Below are positions 19,453-29,053 of a stretch of DNA of 64,000 nt, one piece after another (the first letter of the stretch is position 1; each line of letters opens with the position of its first letter). A program made the position numbers and the translations under genes. The stretch is from Bacteroidales bacterium WCE2008 (GTDB lineage: Bacteria; Bacteroidota; Bacteroidia; Bacteroidales; UBA932). The DNA lies in assembly GCA_900167925.1 (NCBI GenBank), contig FUZM01000003.1, forward strand, positions 372,001 through 436,000, in the 5' to 3' direction. The notes under the pieces are model-generated. The model was not told where the DNA came from. It saw only the letters and a list, made by a program, of their open reading frames with translations, and searched no databases.

Positions 19453-21087
19453 ATGACTAAGACATCTATGAAAGTTCGGATTATTCTGGCGGCACTGCTC
19501 ATACTTTGCTCATGCTCAACGTATAAAGACAACGACAGACGCTTCACAAGCCTCGACAGGCATATGGAGATGTCGGGGACATACGAAGCCCGCAAAGTCA
19601 GCCAGATCGAGTCCCTCAAGAGGCTTGCGCATAACCGTTCCGGCCGCATGGACTATAACATCCTCATGGAGATTGCCGACGAGTATTACTCATACAGTTT
19701 CGACTCGGCTTCGACTTATCTGCATAAGGCAATAGATGTCGCCCGCGAAGACAGGGATAAGGACGGAATCGCCGAAGCGACCATCAATCTCGGCCTCCTC
19801 TACTCTACCTCGGGGCATTTCCTGGAAGCATACAGCGTACTGTTCGACCAGATCGACTCCTCGACACTTGGGTCGGATGCCCTTCTCGCGGATTACTACT
19901 ATGCTCTCTACAGATTCGGCAACGAGCTGAGGGGGAACTCCGGCATGGCCGAATACCCTGACTCGACCGACAAAGACAGATACGGAAGGAGGCTGCAGAG
20001 TCTGACAGCCCCGGACGATCTCAGGAACATCGAAATCATGCTTGACGGACTTCTGGAGGACAGAGCTCTCTATCGGGCGGACAGTCTCTGCTCCGCCGTG
20101 ATCGCGCAGCTTCCGGACGGGTCCCATGATTTCGCAAAATTCGCATATACCGAGGCCCGGATCAAGGAAATGAGCGGTGACCGGCCGTCGGAGATGGAAT
20201 GGCTGATCAAATCGGCCGAAGCCGACATGATCAATTCCGTCAAGGATTATGCGTCGCTGACCGTCATCGCGCAGAGACTGATGCCGGAGAACATCAACAG
20301 GTCGTTCGGATATCTCAACAGGTCGTTCTCTGATGCCACATTCTATAATGCCAAGCTCAGGCCGTGGCAGATATCGCAGTTCTTCATGCAGATCCAGTCT
20401 TCTTATGAACGCGCCCAGGCCAAGAGCAGAAGGCTGCTGTTCGCAACCGGTATCGCATTCTTTATCCTGGCCCTGACATTGTTCGTCCTTGTATGGTTCC
20501 TGATAAAGAGATCGCGCAACCTGACGAGGACAAGAAACGAACTGGCCTCCATGAACAGCCGTATTTCGGAAAACAACAGGGAGCTCAAGGAACTCAACAG
20601 GCAGATTTCCGAATCCAACTCCGTCAAGGAGGAATATATAGGACTCTTCCTGACGATGATGTCCGAGAATATCGACAAGAAGAAGTCGTTTACCAACAAT
20701 GTCCGCAAGATGATAAAGCAGGGCAAGGCAGACGAGCTGCTCCGCCAGCTCAACGTCTCCTACGATGTCGACGACGACCTGGAATCATTCTACAATACCT
20801 TCGATACCACCTTCCTTTCCCTGTACCCGGACTTTGTCGAGGCCTTCAATTCCCTGCTTGAAGAGGAGGCGCGGGTATATCCTAAGAAGGGCGAACTGCT
20901 CAATACCGAGTTGCGTATATTCGCCCTGATAAGACTTGGCATCGATGACTCCAACAAGATAGCTTCTCTGCTGCATTATTCGGTCAGCACTATCTACAAC
21001 TACAAGGTACGCATAAAGAAAGGCGCCCTTGGAGACAAGGAGAAATTTGAGGAAAAAGTACGCAAAATCGGCTCGATACAAGCCTGA
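19453..21087 (+). CDS. DUF6377-type membrane-anchored TPR/HTH regulator of the glycan locus
   Basis: 544 aa from ATG 19453; ATG 19468 is a good alternative because the signal sequence KVRIILAALLILCSC begins there and the promoter box is very close. Order: lipoprotein-type signal, helical TPR-like region (about 40-320), one transmembrane helix (about 328-352), a coiled coil, and a C-terminal winged-helix/LuxR-like part (LRIFALIRLGIDDSNKIASLL, then YSVSTIYNYKVRIKK, about 484-524). This layout is that of DUF6377 proteins found next to SusC/SusD genes, where they are thought to sense the glycan in the periplasm and act on the adjacent locus. It lies 222 bp upstream of susC. Confidence 0.82.
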   Translation: MTKTSMKVRIILAALLILCSCSTYKDNDRRFTSLDRHMEMSGTYEARKVSQIESLKRLAHNRSGRMDYNILMEIADEYYSYSFDSASTYLHKAIDVAREDRDKDGIAEATINLGLLYSTSGHFLEAYSVLFDQIDSSTLGSDALLADYYYALYRFGNELRGNSGMAEYPDSTDKDRYGRRLQSLTAPDDLRNIEIMLDGLLEDRALYRADSLCSAVIAQLPDGSHDFAKFAYTEARIKEMSGDRPSEMEWLIKSAEADMINSVKDYASLTVIAQRLMPENINRSFGYLNRSFSDATFYNAKLRPWQISQFFMQIQSSYERAQAKSRRLLFATGIAFFILALTLFVLVWFLIKRSRNLTRTRNELASMNSRISENNRELKELNRQISESNSVKEEYIGLFLTMMSENIDKKKSFTNNVRKMIKQGKADELLRQLNVSYDVDDDLESFYNTFDTTFLSLYPDFVEAFNSLLEEEARVYPKKGELLNTELRIFALIRLGIDDSNKIASLLHYSVSTIYNYKVRIKKGALGDKEKFEEKVRKIGSIQA

Positions 21088-21200
21088 AAACCCTTTTAAT
21101 TCTACTACTTTTTTCGCATTCTCCTTAATTGTTACAATGCTGTAATACAACAACTTGACTTAAACAGAACCTTATTTTTCACTACTTTTTCAATACTCGA

Positions 21201-21232
21201 TTTAAAACGTTTCAGAATTTCACATAATTTTG
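21201..21232 (+). promoter_or_regulatory. Promoter region of the beta-glucan locus susC
   Basis: Exact -7 box TAATTTTG at 21225-21232 with only a weak TTT-type -33 match near 21201. Predicted 5' leader is about 70 bases to the ATG at 21310, typical of susC genes. The 21088-21200 stretch is AT-rich and shows no clear hairpin. Confidence 0.5.
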
Positions 21233-21309
21233 GACCGTGGAATTGTCAGTTACGGCATTGACACACATTTTTAATAACTCACGCAAAAAACTAAAATTTA
21301 CAAAAGCGT

Positions 21310-24300
21310 ATGAAAAAATTCTTTACTCTGATTCTCCTTACAGGAATGAGTATGGTTGCGCTTGCCCAGAACGTTTCCGTCAAAGGAAAAGTTCTCGACA
21401 GCGGCAACGATCCTATTATCGGAGCTTTTGTAGTCCAGCAGGGTACCTCCAACGGTACTACGACCGGAGCTGCGGGAGACTTCAGTCTCAATGCACCTCA
21501 GGGCTCGGTACTCGAGATCTCCTGCATAGGCTACAAGTCACAGTCCGTCATTGTCGTTGACGGTTCACCCCTCACAATCATTCTCGCTGACGACAGCGAG
21601 CTTCTGGACGAGACGATCGTAATCGGATACGGAGTCCAGAAAAAGAGCGTAGTGACTGCATCTATCTCAAAGGTGGATGGAGACCAGCTCAACACAGTCA
21701 AGGCTTCGACAATCAATGATGCCCTCAAAGGCAAGGTTTCCGGAGTCCAGATCACCCAGGCTTCCGGCCAGCCGGGCTCAGGTTCCCAGATCAAGATCCG
21801 CGGTATCGGAACAGTCAATAATTCCGAGCCTCTCTTCATCGTTGACGGAATGCCTGTAGACGGCGGTATCGACTACCTCAATCCTACCGATATCAAATCA
21901 GTGGAAATCCTCAAGGATGCCGCTTCCGCAGCAATCTACGGTGCCCGTGCAGCCAACGGCGTAGTGCTCGTCACTACCAGGACCGGCGAAAAGGGCAAAG
22001 CCACCATTACATATAACGGAAGCTACGGATGGCAGAATCCATGGAGGAAGAAAGAAGTCCTCAACGCACAGGAATACATGACCATCATGAACGAGGCCCG
22101 CGCCAATGACGGCAACGCTCCTCTCTACGCTCTCGCAGAGGTTGCAGCCGCAGGCAAGGGTACCGACTGGCAGGACGAGACCTTCAACTACAACGCCCCT
22201 GTCCAGCAGCACCAGCTCAGCGTAAGCGGCGGTTCCGAGAAGGTCACCTACTTCCTTTCCCTCGGCTACTATAAGCAGGACGGCATCATCGGCGGCAACT
22301 ACGGCAAATCCAACTACGACCGCCTTTCTCTCCGCTCCAACAACTCCTATGTCCCATACGAGAACAAGGACAGGAACTATCTCAACAAACTTACTCTCAC
22401 TGCCAACATCGCCTACTCTAGAATCACTTCCAGGGGCATCGAGACCAACTCCGAGTTCGGTTCGGTACTTGGCAGCGCAGTAGCATTCAACCCGGCCATC
22501 CCGGTATTCGCAGACGAAGCTGAAGCAGCCGCAATCCTCGCTGCACATCCTACTGCAGTCGTATCAAAGGACGGACGCGTTTATTCTCTCCCTCCTAGCG
22601 GATATCAGGAGCTTACCAACCCTGTGGCTTTCCTCGCCACCGATGAGAACAACATCGGCAACTCCGACAAATTCGTGACCTCATTCAGCGCAGAGCTCGA
22701 TATTCTCCCGGGCCTCAAGTTCAAGAGCAGCTACGGAACCGACCTGAGTTTCTGGGGTAACGACGGATACGCATTCCCTTATTACAGGAGCTCGATGCGC
22801 TACCTCAACCAGAGCAACGTAAGCAGTTCCATGAACCGCGGCCTCAGATGGCAGACCGAGAACTTCTTCTCATATAACAAGCAGTTCGGAAAGCACAACA
22901 TCTCAGCCGTAATCGGCCAGTCAGCAATGAGCTACCAGTTCCGCTATATCTCAGGAACCGACCAGCAGCTTCTCGAGACCAATCCGGACAAGGCCAACAT
23001 CGACTCTTCAATCGCTCCTGAGACTCTGTCCACCCTCGGTGGCGGCACAGGCGGATATGACTTCGTAAGACTCGCTTCCTACTTCGGACGTTTCGATTAC
23101 AACTACGACGAGCGTTACATGTTACAGCTCACCCTCAGAAGGGACGGATCCTCACACTTCGGTCCCGGTCACAAATGGGCCACCTTCCCTGCCGTTTCTG
23201 TCGGCTGGAACGTGACTAACGAGCAGTTCATGAAGAACCTCGGCCTCGAATGGCTCAACCAGCTCAAGATCCGCGGATCATGGGGTAAGAACGGTAACGA
23301 GAACATCGGTAACTTCCGTTACACCTCCCTTATGGACGGCGGCCAGAACTACTACTTCGGCGTACAGCCATGGAACGTCGGCGACGACAGCCTCAACGGC
23401 AACATGCAGTATGGCTCATCCCCTGCTGCCCTTGCAAACCCTACCATCAGATGGGAGGAAAGCGAGCAGGTCGACCTCGGTCTCGACGCCAGGATGCTCA
23501 ACGACAGACTCAGCTTCGGTTTCGACTACTATAAGAAGAAGACTAACGGCATGCTCATGGATATGCCTATCCCTTCATACGTCGGCCAGAGCGCTCCGAT
23601 GTCCAATCTCGGAGACATGGAGAACTGGGGTCTCGAATTCGAGATCGGCTGGCAGCAGCAGGTCGGCGACTTCCACTACAGCGTCAACGCCAATGCATCC
23701 TTCCTCCGCAACAAGCTCATCAATCTCGGCAACGAATCCGGCGAGGCTGTCTACCAGAGCAACGGAGCATCCGGAGTGGGCGACTACGTAAAGGGACAGA
23801 ACGGCGAAGTATGGCCATTCTTCTACGGATACAAGACTGACGGTATCTTCCAGAACTGGGACGAGGTCAACAGCTATGTCGACAAAGACGGCAACCTCCG
23901 TCAGCCTCAGGCTCAGCCGGGCGACGTACGCTTCGCCGATGTCAACGGCGACGGTTACGTCAACGACCAGGACCGCACAAAGATCGGAAAAGGCCAGCCT
24001 GACTGGACATACGGTCTTACTCTCGCAGCTGAATGGAAAGGCTTCGACGCCACCGTCTTCTTCCAGGGCTCACAGGGTAACGACATCTTCGACTACTCTA
24101 TGCGCGGCGACATCCCTGCGATGAACCGTCCGGCATGGATTCTCGACCGCTGGATCGGCGAAGGCACATCCACCAGGATCCCTCGCGTCACCAACAGCAA
24201 CCCTAACCAGAACTGGAGATCATCAGACCTCTACGTCAAGGATGGTTCATACCTCCGTCTCAAGACAGCCCAGATCGGATATACAATCCCTGCCAAGCTC

Positions 24301-24483
24301 GTCGCCAAGACAGGTCTGTCAAACATCAGAGTTTATGTAGCAGGCGAGAACCTCCTCACCTTCACCAAATACGACGGTTTCGATCCTGAAATGGCTTCAG
24401 CCGGATATACCACCCTCGGCGTCGACCGCGGCATCTATCCTCAGTCAAGGACAATCACTGTCGGAGCATCTATCACTTTCTAA
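21310..24483 (+). CDS. SusC/RagA family TonB-dependent outer membrane transporter
   Basis: Outer membrane import channel for oligosaccharides, working with the SusD lid. The 1057-aa protein has a signal peptide ending near ALAQN, a carboxypeptidase-D regulatory-like domain (about 22-100), the TonB-box-like DETIVIGYG, a plug domain (ISKVDGDQLNTVKASTINDA to LVTTRTGE) and a C-terminal beta barrel ending in ITVGASITF. No N-terminal STN anti-sigma domain, so regulation is probably by the upstream DUF6377 protein rather than ECF sigma. First gene of SusC-SusD-SGBP-GH16-GH3; substrate inferred from the enzymes to be a beta-1,3- or mixed-linkage glucan. Confidence 0.95.
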   Translation: MKKFFTLILLTGMSMVALAQNVSVKGKVLDSGNDPIIGAFVVQQGTSNGTTTGAAGDFSLNAPQGSVLEISCIGYKSQSVIVVDGSPLTIILADDSELLDETIVIGYGVQKKSVVTASISKVDGDQLNTVKASTINDALKGKVSGVQITQASGQPGSGSQIKIRGIGTVNNSEPLFIVDGMPVDGGIDYLNPTDIKSVEILKDAASAAIYGARAANGVVLVTTRTGEKGKATITYNGSYGWQNPWRKKEVLNAQEYMTIMNEARANDGNAPLYALAEVAAAGKGTDWQDETFNYNAPVQQHQLSVSGGSEKVTYFLSLGYYKQDGIIGGNYGKSNYDRLSLRSNNSYVPYENKDRNYLNKLTLTANIAYSRITSRGIETNSEFGSVLGSAVAFNPAIPVFADEAEAAAILAAHPTAVVSKDGRVYSLPPSGYQELTNPVAFLATDENNIGNSDKFVTSFSAELDILPGLKFKSSYGTDLSFWGNDGYAFPYYRSSMRYLNQSNVSSSMNRGLRWQTENFFSYNKQFGKHNISAVIGQSAMSYQFRYISGTDQQLLETNPDKANIDSSIAPETLSTLGGGTGGYDFVRLASYFGRFDYNYDERYMLQLTLRRDGSSHFGPGHKWATFPAVSVGWNVTNEQFMKNLGLEWLNQLKIRGSWGKNGNENIGNFRYTSLMDGGQNYYFGVQPWNVGDDSLNGNMQYGSSPAALANPTIRWEESEQVDLGLDARMLNDRLSFGFDYYKKKTNGMLMDMPIPSYVGQSAPMSNLGDMENWGLEFEIGWQQQVGDFHYSVNANASFLRNKLINLGNESGEAVYQSNGASGVGDYVKGQNGEVWPFFYGYKTDGIFQNWDEVNSYVDKDGNLRQPQAQPGDVRFADVNGDGYVNDQDRTKIGKGQPDWTYGLTLAAEWKGFDATVFFQGSQGNDIFDYSMRGDIPAMNRPAWILDRWIGEGTSTRIPRVTNSNPNQNWRSSDLYVKDGSYLRLKTAQIGYTIPAKLVAKTGLSNIRVYVAGENLLTFTKYDGFDPEMASAGYTTLGVDRGIYPQSRTITVGASITF

Positions 24484-24503
24484 TCATTTAAAGTTTGAAA
24501 ATC

Positions 24504-26036
24504 ATGAAATTATATAAGCTTTTCACACTTGTGGCCGTTGCAGGGTTGACAGTCTCTTGCGGAGACGACTTCCTTACGACCCATTCGACCCAGCAGGGAG
24601 AGGCCGGTGGTGCTGCGACAGAGGGAGCAATCCTCTCTTACCTTGCCTCATCATACCAGCCGCTACTTCTGGACAGCTACGCAAACTATAATTACAATGC
24701 TGTATTCCTCCTCGCCGACATGCGTTCCGACGACCTCTACAAAGGTGGCGGAGACGCTTCCGACCAGGGCTGGATGTATCAGCTTTCCCAGTTCAACATC
24801 GACGCCGCTTCCAGCCCGTCAGGTCTCTGGAGTATCTACTTTGCCGGTATAGCAAGAGCCAACAATACCCTTATCGCCTGCGAGAATGCAGTAGGTTTCG
24901 ACTCGGATGTAGCCAAGGCCCATCTCGCCCAGTATAAGGCAGAAGCTCTCTTCCTCCGCGCATACTACACTCACCTTCTCTGGAAATACTACGGAAACAT
25001 TCCATACTTCACGGAACCGCTTCCTGAGCCATACATGGCCAAGCAGCTTTCTTTCGACGAAGTCTATGAGAAAATAATGGAAGACATCGATGCAGCGGAG
25101 ACACTCGACGCTCTCGAGATGAACACCAACGGAGGCAACAATCAGGCTCGCGTAAGCAAAGCCGCCCTCCTTATGCTCAAGGCGCGCGTTGTCATGTACA
25201 AGAAAGATTCTTCCAAATATGCCGAGGTCGCAGCCGACATGGCTGAAATCATCAACAGCCACGCATTCGGTCTGATGTCCGATTTCGACTCGATCTGGGG
25301 CAACGAGGGCGAATTCTGCAAAGAATCGATCTTCGAGAGCAACCAGCTTCCTACCGGAAAGGGATGGGGCAACGCCTGGGGCGGTTACGGAACCAACCTT
25401 CCTGCCTTCATCTCTCCTAACGAGCTGAATGACCCTGACGGTGTCTACAAAGGCGGCTGGGGCTTCGGTCCGGTACGAGTAGAGGCGTGGGAAATGTACG
25501 AAGACGGCGACGTACGCCGCGAAGGCTCGATTAACGACTGGAGAAACAAGGGTTCATACGGAGCACGTTTCCAGAACACTGGTCTCTTCCAGAAGAAATA
25601 TGCAGCCCGCATAGGATACAACGACCTTCCTGGCGACCAGGACCTCAACTACGCCAACAACCTTCGAATCTTCCGCTACGCCGAGACCCTTCTCAACTAT
25701 GCAGAACTTGTCGCAGCCGGCACGGCCGAGCAGGGAGGAGTTTCCGCCCAGACATGCCTTGACGAGATCCGCACCCGTGCCGGTGTCGGTTCCATCGCCC
25801 TTTCGACAGCCAACGTCAAACTTGAAAGACGTAAGGAATTCCTCGGAGAGGGTATGCGTTTCTGGGATCTTATCCGCTGGGGAGAGGCCGAGGCTGCTCT
25901 TACAGAGAACGATCCTGCCAACAACACTACCCGTACATTCAAGGCCGGAAAAGACGAATTCGTTCCTATCCCTCAGTCTGAGATGAGCAGGACAGCCGGT
26001 ACCGACTATGCTCTCACCCAGAACAACGGTTATTAA
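24504..26036 (+). CDS. RagB/SusD family nutrient uptake lipoprotein
   Basis: Surface glycan-binding lid that closes the SusC channel. 510 aa from ATG 24504; an in-frame TTG nine bases upstream is ignored. Lipobox LTVSC (Cys19), TPR-rich helical fold with FLRAYYTHLLWKYYGNIPYFTEP and the C-terminal SusD block LERRKEFLGEGMRFWDLIRWG followed by EFVPIPQSEM. 20 bp after susC. Confidence 0.95.
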   Translation: MKLYKLFTLVAVAGLTVSCGDDFLTTHSTQQGEAGGAATEGAILSYLASSYQPLLLDSYANYNYNAVFLLADMRSDDLYKGGGDASDQGWMYQLSQFNIDAASSPSGLWSIYFAGIARANNTLIACENAVGFDSDVAKAHLAQYKAEALFLRAYYTHLLWKYYGNIPYFTEPLPEPYMAKQLSFDEVYEKIMEDIDAAETLDALEMNTNGGNNQARVSKAALLMLKARVVMYKKDSSKYAEVAADMAEIINSHAFGLMSDFDSIWGNEGEFCKESIFESNQLPTGKGWGNAWGGYGTNLPAFISPNELNDPDGVYKGGWGFGPVRVEAWEMYEDGDVRREGSINDWRNKGSYGARFQNTGLFQKKYAARIGYNDLPGDQDLNYANNLRIFRYAETLLNYAELVAAGTAEQGGVSAQTCLDEIRTRAGVGSIALSTANVKLERRKEFLGEGMRFWDLIRWGEAEAALTENDPANNTTRTFKAGKDEFVPIPQSEMSRTAGTDYALTQNNGY

Positions 26037-26061
26037 CAGACACCTCCAAAAGAATTACAAC

Positions 26062-27522
26062 ATGGACAATATCATAATAAAAGGTCTTTCCATCCTGGCC
26101 GCCGGCGCACTGCTTTTCGCATGCTCACCGATGGACAAGGATGACCATCAGCTCGGCCAGATGGCGACCGAAGAGGGACTCAGCTTTACCCAGGCCTCTT
26201 CAGCCGAGTCTGCCAACATAATTACCTTCACCAACACTTCCGACGTGAAGGGCGTAGCTCTCTGGGATCTCGGAAACGGATCATCTGCCAAAGGCGACGT
26301 GGTTACAGGACAGTACCCTTTCAAGGGCGACTATACAGTGACCATGACGCTCTACACAGCAGGCGGAGCAGTCTCCACCAGTTCTGTAATAACTGTAGCC
26401 AATGACGACTACAGTCTGCTCGACACCCCTGGATTCAACGCCCTCACCGGAGGCGCAGACAATCTTGAAGGCAAGACATGGGTATTCGCACGCTATACCG
26501 TCGGCCATTTCGGAGTCGGTCCCGCCGATGATGCTCCGGGCAGCGGTCCTTCATGGTGGGCCTGCCCTGTCAACGGCAAGGACGGAAGCTCGCTCTACTC
26601 CCAGAAATTCACCTTCATCCAGAAGGGAACTATCATGAAGTGGGAGAACGACGGACGCATCTATACCAACGAGAACGGTATGAACATGCTTGGGATCTCC
26701 GGTACCCTGAACCCGGTAGTCGGTGACTATGATGTACCTTACGTTCCGGCAGAATCCTATACGTTCACGCTCGACGAGGCTTCGATGGCCCTTACCCTCA
26801 GCGACGGAGCATTCTTCGGCCATTATGCCGGCACCAGCGAATACAAGATCCTCAACCTCAACGAGCATGAGCTCTCGATCTACTGCAAGAGTGAAGCTGA
26901 ACCTTCCAACGCCTGGTATTATATCTTCATCCCGGAGGAGGATCTCAAAGAGCCGGAACCGGAAACGGAGCCTGAGGCAGAGCTTACTGCCGTTTCCCTT
27001 TCCGAAGATTTCGAGGGCGATCTTTCCTTCGCTTTCACAGCCCAGGACATGGGTGCCCGTACAGGTGTCTATTCCAATCCTGCTCCTGTAGCAGCCAACT
27101 CTTCCGCCAAGGTTTACGCATACGAGAAGTCAGAGGCTTTCTACTCTAACCTTTCTTATGTGTTCGAGGGCAAGAAGATGGATCTCACCGAAAACAACAA
27201 GGTCCGCGTCAAGGTATTCATCCCTTCTTACAACGACTGGACGACCGAAGCCGGCGTTGCAGGGGACTGGATTACCAACGCAAACCTGCTTCCTCAGCTT
27301 GCCGTCAAGCTTCAGGACAACAGTCTCGGCGGTGATGCATGGACTACGCAGACTGAAATCGTGAAAGCAGACCTTGCTCTGGATCAGTGGATTGAACTGG
27401 AGTTTGACTTCAGCGGCGTTGCTGACCGTACCGACTATGACAAGATTGTAGTCCAGTTCGGTGCCGAAGGACATGCTGCACCTGGCCTGTTCTTCTTCGA
27501 TGATTTTACTTTCGGTAAATAA
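26062..27522 (+). CDS. PKD-domain surface glycan-binding lipoprotein (SGBP-like)
   Basis: 486 aa from ATG 26062 (an earlier in-frame ATG at 26008 overlaps the susD end and gives no signal peptide). Lipobox LLFAC gives a surface lipoprotein. Residues ~35-115 form a PKD-like domain (ITFTNTSDVKGVALWDLGNG). A middle beta domain (~130-300) is followed by an acidic Pro/Glu linker (EPEPETEPEAE) and a C-terminal jelly-roll-like domain (~320-486) ending in FFFDDFTFGK. PKD plus carbohydrate-binding modules in this position are typical of second glycan-binding proteins of laminarin and beta-glucan loci. No catalytic motif is seen. Confidence 0.8.
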   Translation: MDNIIIKGLSILAAGALLFACSPMDKDDHQLGQMATEEGLSFTQASSAESANIITFTNTSDVKGVALWDLGNGSSAKGDVVTGQYPFKGDYTVTMTLYTAGGAVSTSSVITVANDDYSLLDTPGFNALTGGADNLEGKTWVFARYTVGHFGVGPADDAPGSGPSWWACPVNGKDGSSLYSQKFTFIQKGTIMKWENDGRIYTNENGMNMLGISGTLNPVVGDYDVPYVPAESYTFTLDEASMALTLSDGAFFGHYAGTSEYKILNLNEHELSIYCKSEAEPSNAWYYIFIPEEDLKEPEPETEPEAELTAVSLSEDFEGDLSFAFTAQDMGARTGVYSNPAPVAANSSAKVYAYEKSEAFYSNLSYVFEGKKMDLTENNKVRVKVFIPSYNDWTTEAGVAGDWITNANLLPQLAVKLQDNSLGGDAWTTQTEIVKADLALDQWIELEFDFSGVADRTDYDKIVVQFGAEGHAAPGLFFFDDFTFGK

Positions 27523-27572
27523 TACCATTTTTCATATAAGTATAAATATTTAAGTTTATATTTAGTTTATTG

Positions 27573-27664
27573 TTAATGATGATGAGCCGGGTACCAGCTG
27601 TCAGGCTGGGAAGGATAGCACCGAAGGTGCGTAGCTTTTCGACTGATACCCGGCTCATCATTAA
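27573..27664 (+). repeat. Structured repeat element, copy 1 (two-hairpin core inside a long stem)
   Basis: Outer stem: 5' arm 27573-27593 pairs with 27647-27664 (TACCCGGCTCATCATTAA), 18 pairs with one 3-base slip in the ATG-repeat part. Inside are hairpin A CCAGC-TGTCAG-GCTGG (27594-27609), linker GAAGGATA, hairpin B GCACC-GAA-GGTGC (27618-27630) and GTAG. The same core occurs at 60197-60236 with compensatory changes. It fills the gap between the PKD lipoprotein and GH16 genes, ending 10 bp before the GH16 start, and would form the GH16 mRNA leader. Could be a REP/MITE-like repeat or a structured mRNA element. Confidence 0.8.
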
Positions 27665-27674
27665 AAAAGTAGAA

Positions 27675-29042
27675 ATGAAGAGAATTCTTGCGACTATAAC
27701 CTGCCTCCTGATGCTTACGGCATGCAACGGCTCGGAAAACACCCCGGACAAAAGGGAAGAAACCGTGCCCGAAATCACGCTAAGCGCAGAAACAGTGACG
27801 ATACCTGAAAAAGGCGGAACAGAAAGAGTAAAAGTTAAGGTAAACACGGCCTGGTCGATAAAGACAGACCAGTCCTGGCTGACCCTATCCGCAAAAGAAC
27901 TTTACAAAGGCGAAAGCATACTGAACCTCTCCGCCGGCGAAAACCTTACGGGAACAACCCGCGAGGCCACAGTCAGCTTCACCTCCGGAAAGGAAAAGAA
28001 GGAACTGCAGGTTATCCAGCCATGCCTCGTACCGGAACTGACCCTTTCTTCCACCAAATTGGAACTCAGCGGAGAAGCCGGCAGCGCTTCAGTGACCACT
28101 GAAGCCAATACGACCTGGACGGCAGAGACGGACGGAGCTTTCTGGCTCAAGATTTCCGCAAAAGCGATCAGATCCGGCAGCCAGGAGTTTACTGTAACGG
28201 TCCTCAAAAACTACTCGGAAGAGCCGAGGACGGCAAAGGTGACATTCACATCAGGCAGCAGTAAAGTCGAGCTGGAGGTAATCCAGGCCAAGGGCGAACC
28301 GTTCGCGGACGGTGCATTCGTACCTGAAGGCTACCAGCTGGCATGGCACGACGAATTCGATGGTGAAAAAGTCGACCCGGACAACTGGAGGTTCGAAGAC
28401 TGGGCCCCGGGAAGAGTAAACCATGAGCTCCAGAGATATGTCGCAGGAGGAGAACGCGACGGAAAGAAGACTGCCTTCATAGAAGACGGTGCGCTGAACA
28501 TACGCGCGATGAAACACAACGGAGAAGTGATTTCCGCAAGAATGAACAGCAAGGCCGCATGGAAATACGGTTATATGGAAGCCAGGATCTGGCTCCCGAA
28601 AGGTCTGGGCACATGGCCGGCATTCTGGATGATGCCGACAGACCAGAGTCTCGGATGGCCGAAATGCGGCGAGATCGATATCCTGGAAGAGGTCGGCGCA
28701 AATCCGGAATATACTTCCTCATCGATCCATACAGAAAGCTACAACCATGTCAAGAATACCCAGAAGACCCACGAGCAGCTTACCGAAGGCGCAGAAAATG
28801 AATACCATATCTATTCATGCAGATGGACGGCCGAAGCTCTGGAGTTCTATGTTGACGGGAAGCTGCACCTGACCTTCAGGAACGACGGCGCCGGCAACGT
28901 ATCGACATGGCCGTTCGACAAAGAATTTTTCATTATCCTGAACCTGGCTTGGGGCGGAGACTGGGGTGGCTACAAAGGGATAGACGAGAGCGCACTTCCG
29001 ACCACCATGAAAATCGACTACGTCAGGGTATATCAGAAATAA
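27675..29042 (+). CDS. GH16 endo-beta-glucanase lipoprotein with two BACON-like domains
   Basis: 455 aa from ATG 27675, the first start that gives a signal peptide (lipobox LTAC, Cys17); a longer reading from 27570 runs through the hairpin element. Two BACON-like modules lie at about 32-115 and 119-205. The GH16 domain (~215-455) has the catalytic motif GEIDILEE: nucleophile Glu333, Asp335, acid/base Glu338, and the upstream WPAFWMM. The motif fits laminarinase/lichenase-type enzymes that cut beta-1,3 or mixed beta-1,3/1,4 glucan at the cell surface. Exact linkage cannot be read from sequence. Followed by GH3 with 11 bp. Confidence 0.92.
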   Translation: MKRILATITCLLMLTACNGSENTPDKREETVPEITLSAETVTIPEKGGTERVKVKVNTAWSIKTDQSWLTLSAKELYKGESILNLSAGENLTGTTREATVSFTSGKEKKELQVIQPCLVPELTLSSTKLELSGEAGSASVTTEANTTWTAETDGAFWLKISAKAIRSGSQEFTVTVLKNYSEEPRTAKVTFTSGSSKVELEVIQAKGEPFADGAFVPEGYQLAWHDEFDGEKVDPDNWRFEDWAPGRVNHELQRYVAGGERDGKKTAFIEDGALNIRAMKHNGEVISARMNSKAAWKYGYMEARIWLPKGLGTWPAFWMMPTDQSLGWPKCGEIDILEEVGANPEYTSSSIHTESYNHVKNTQKTHEQLTEGAENEYHIYSCRWTAEALEFYVDGKLHLTFRNDGAGNVSTWPFDKEFFIILNLAWGGDWGGYKGIDESALPTTMKIDYVRVYQK

Positions 29043-29053
29043 AACATATAGAG

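Noticed and set aside
27570-27674. N-terminal extension of the GH16 protein through the hairpin element
   Set aside because: The extension encodes the stem arms and lacks a signal peptide; the ATG at 27675 gives a proper lipoprotein signal.
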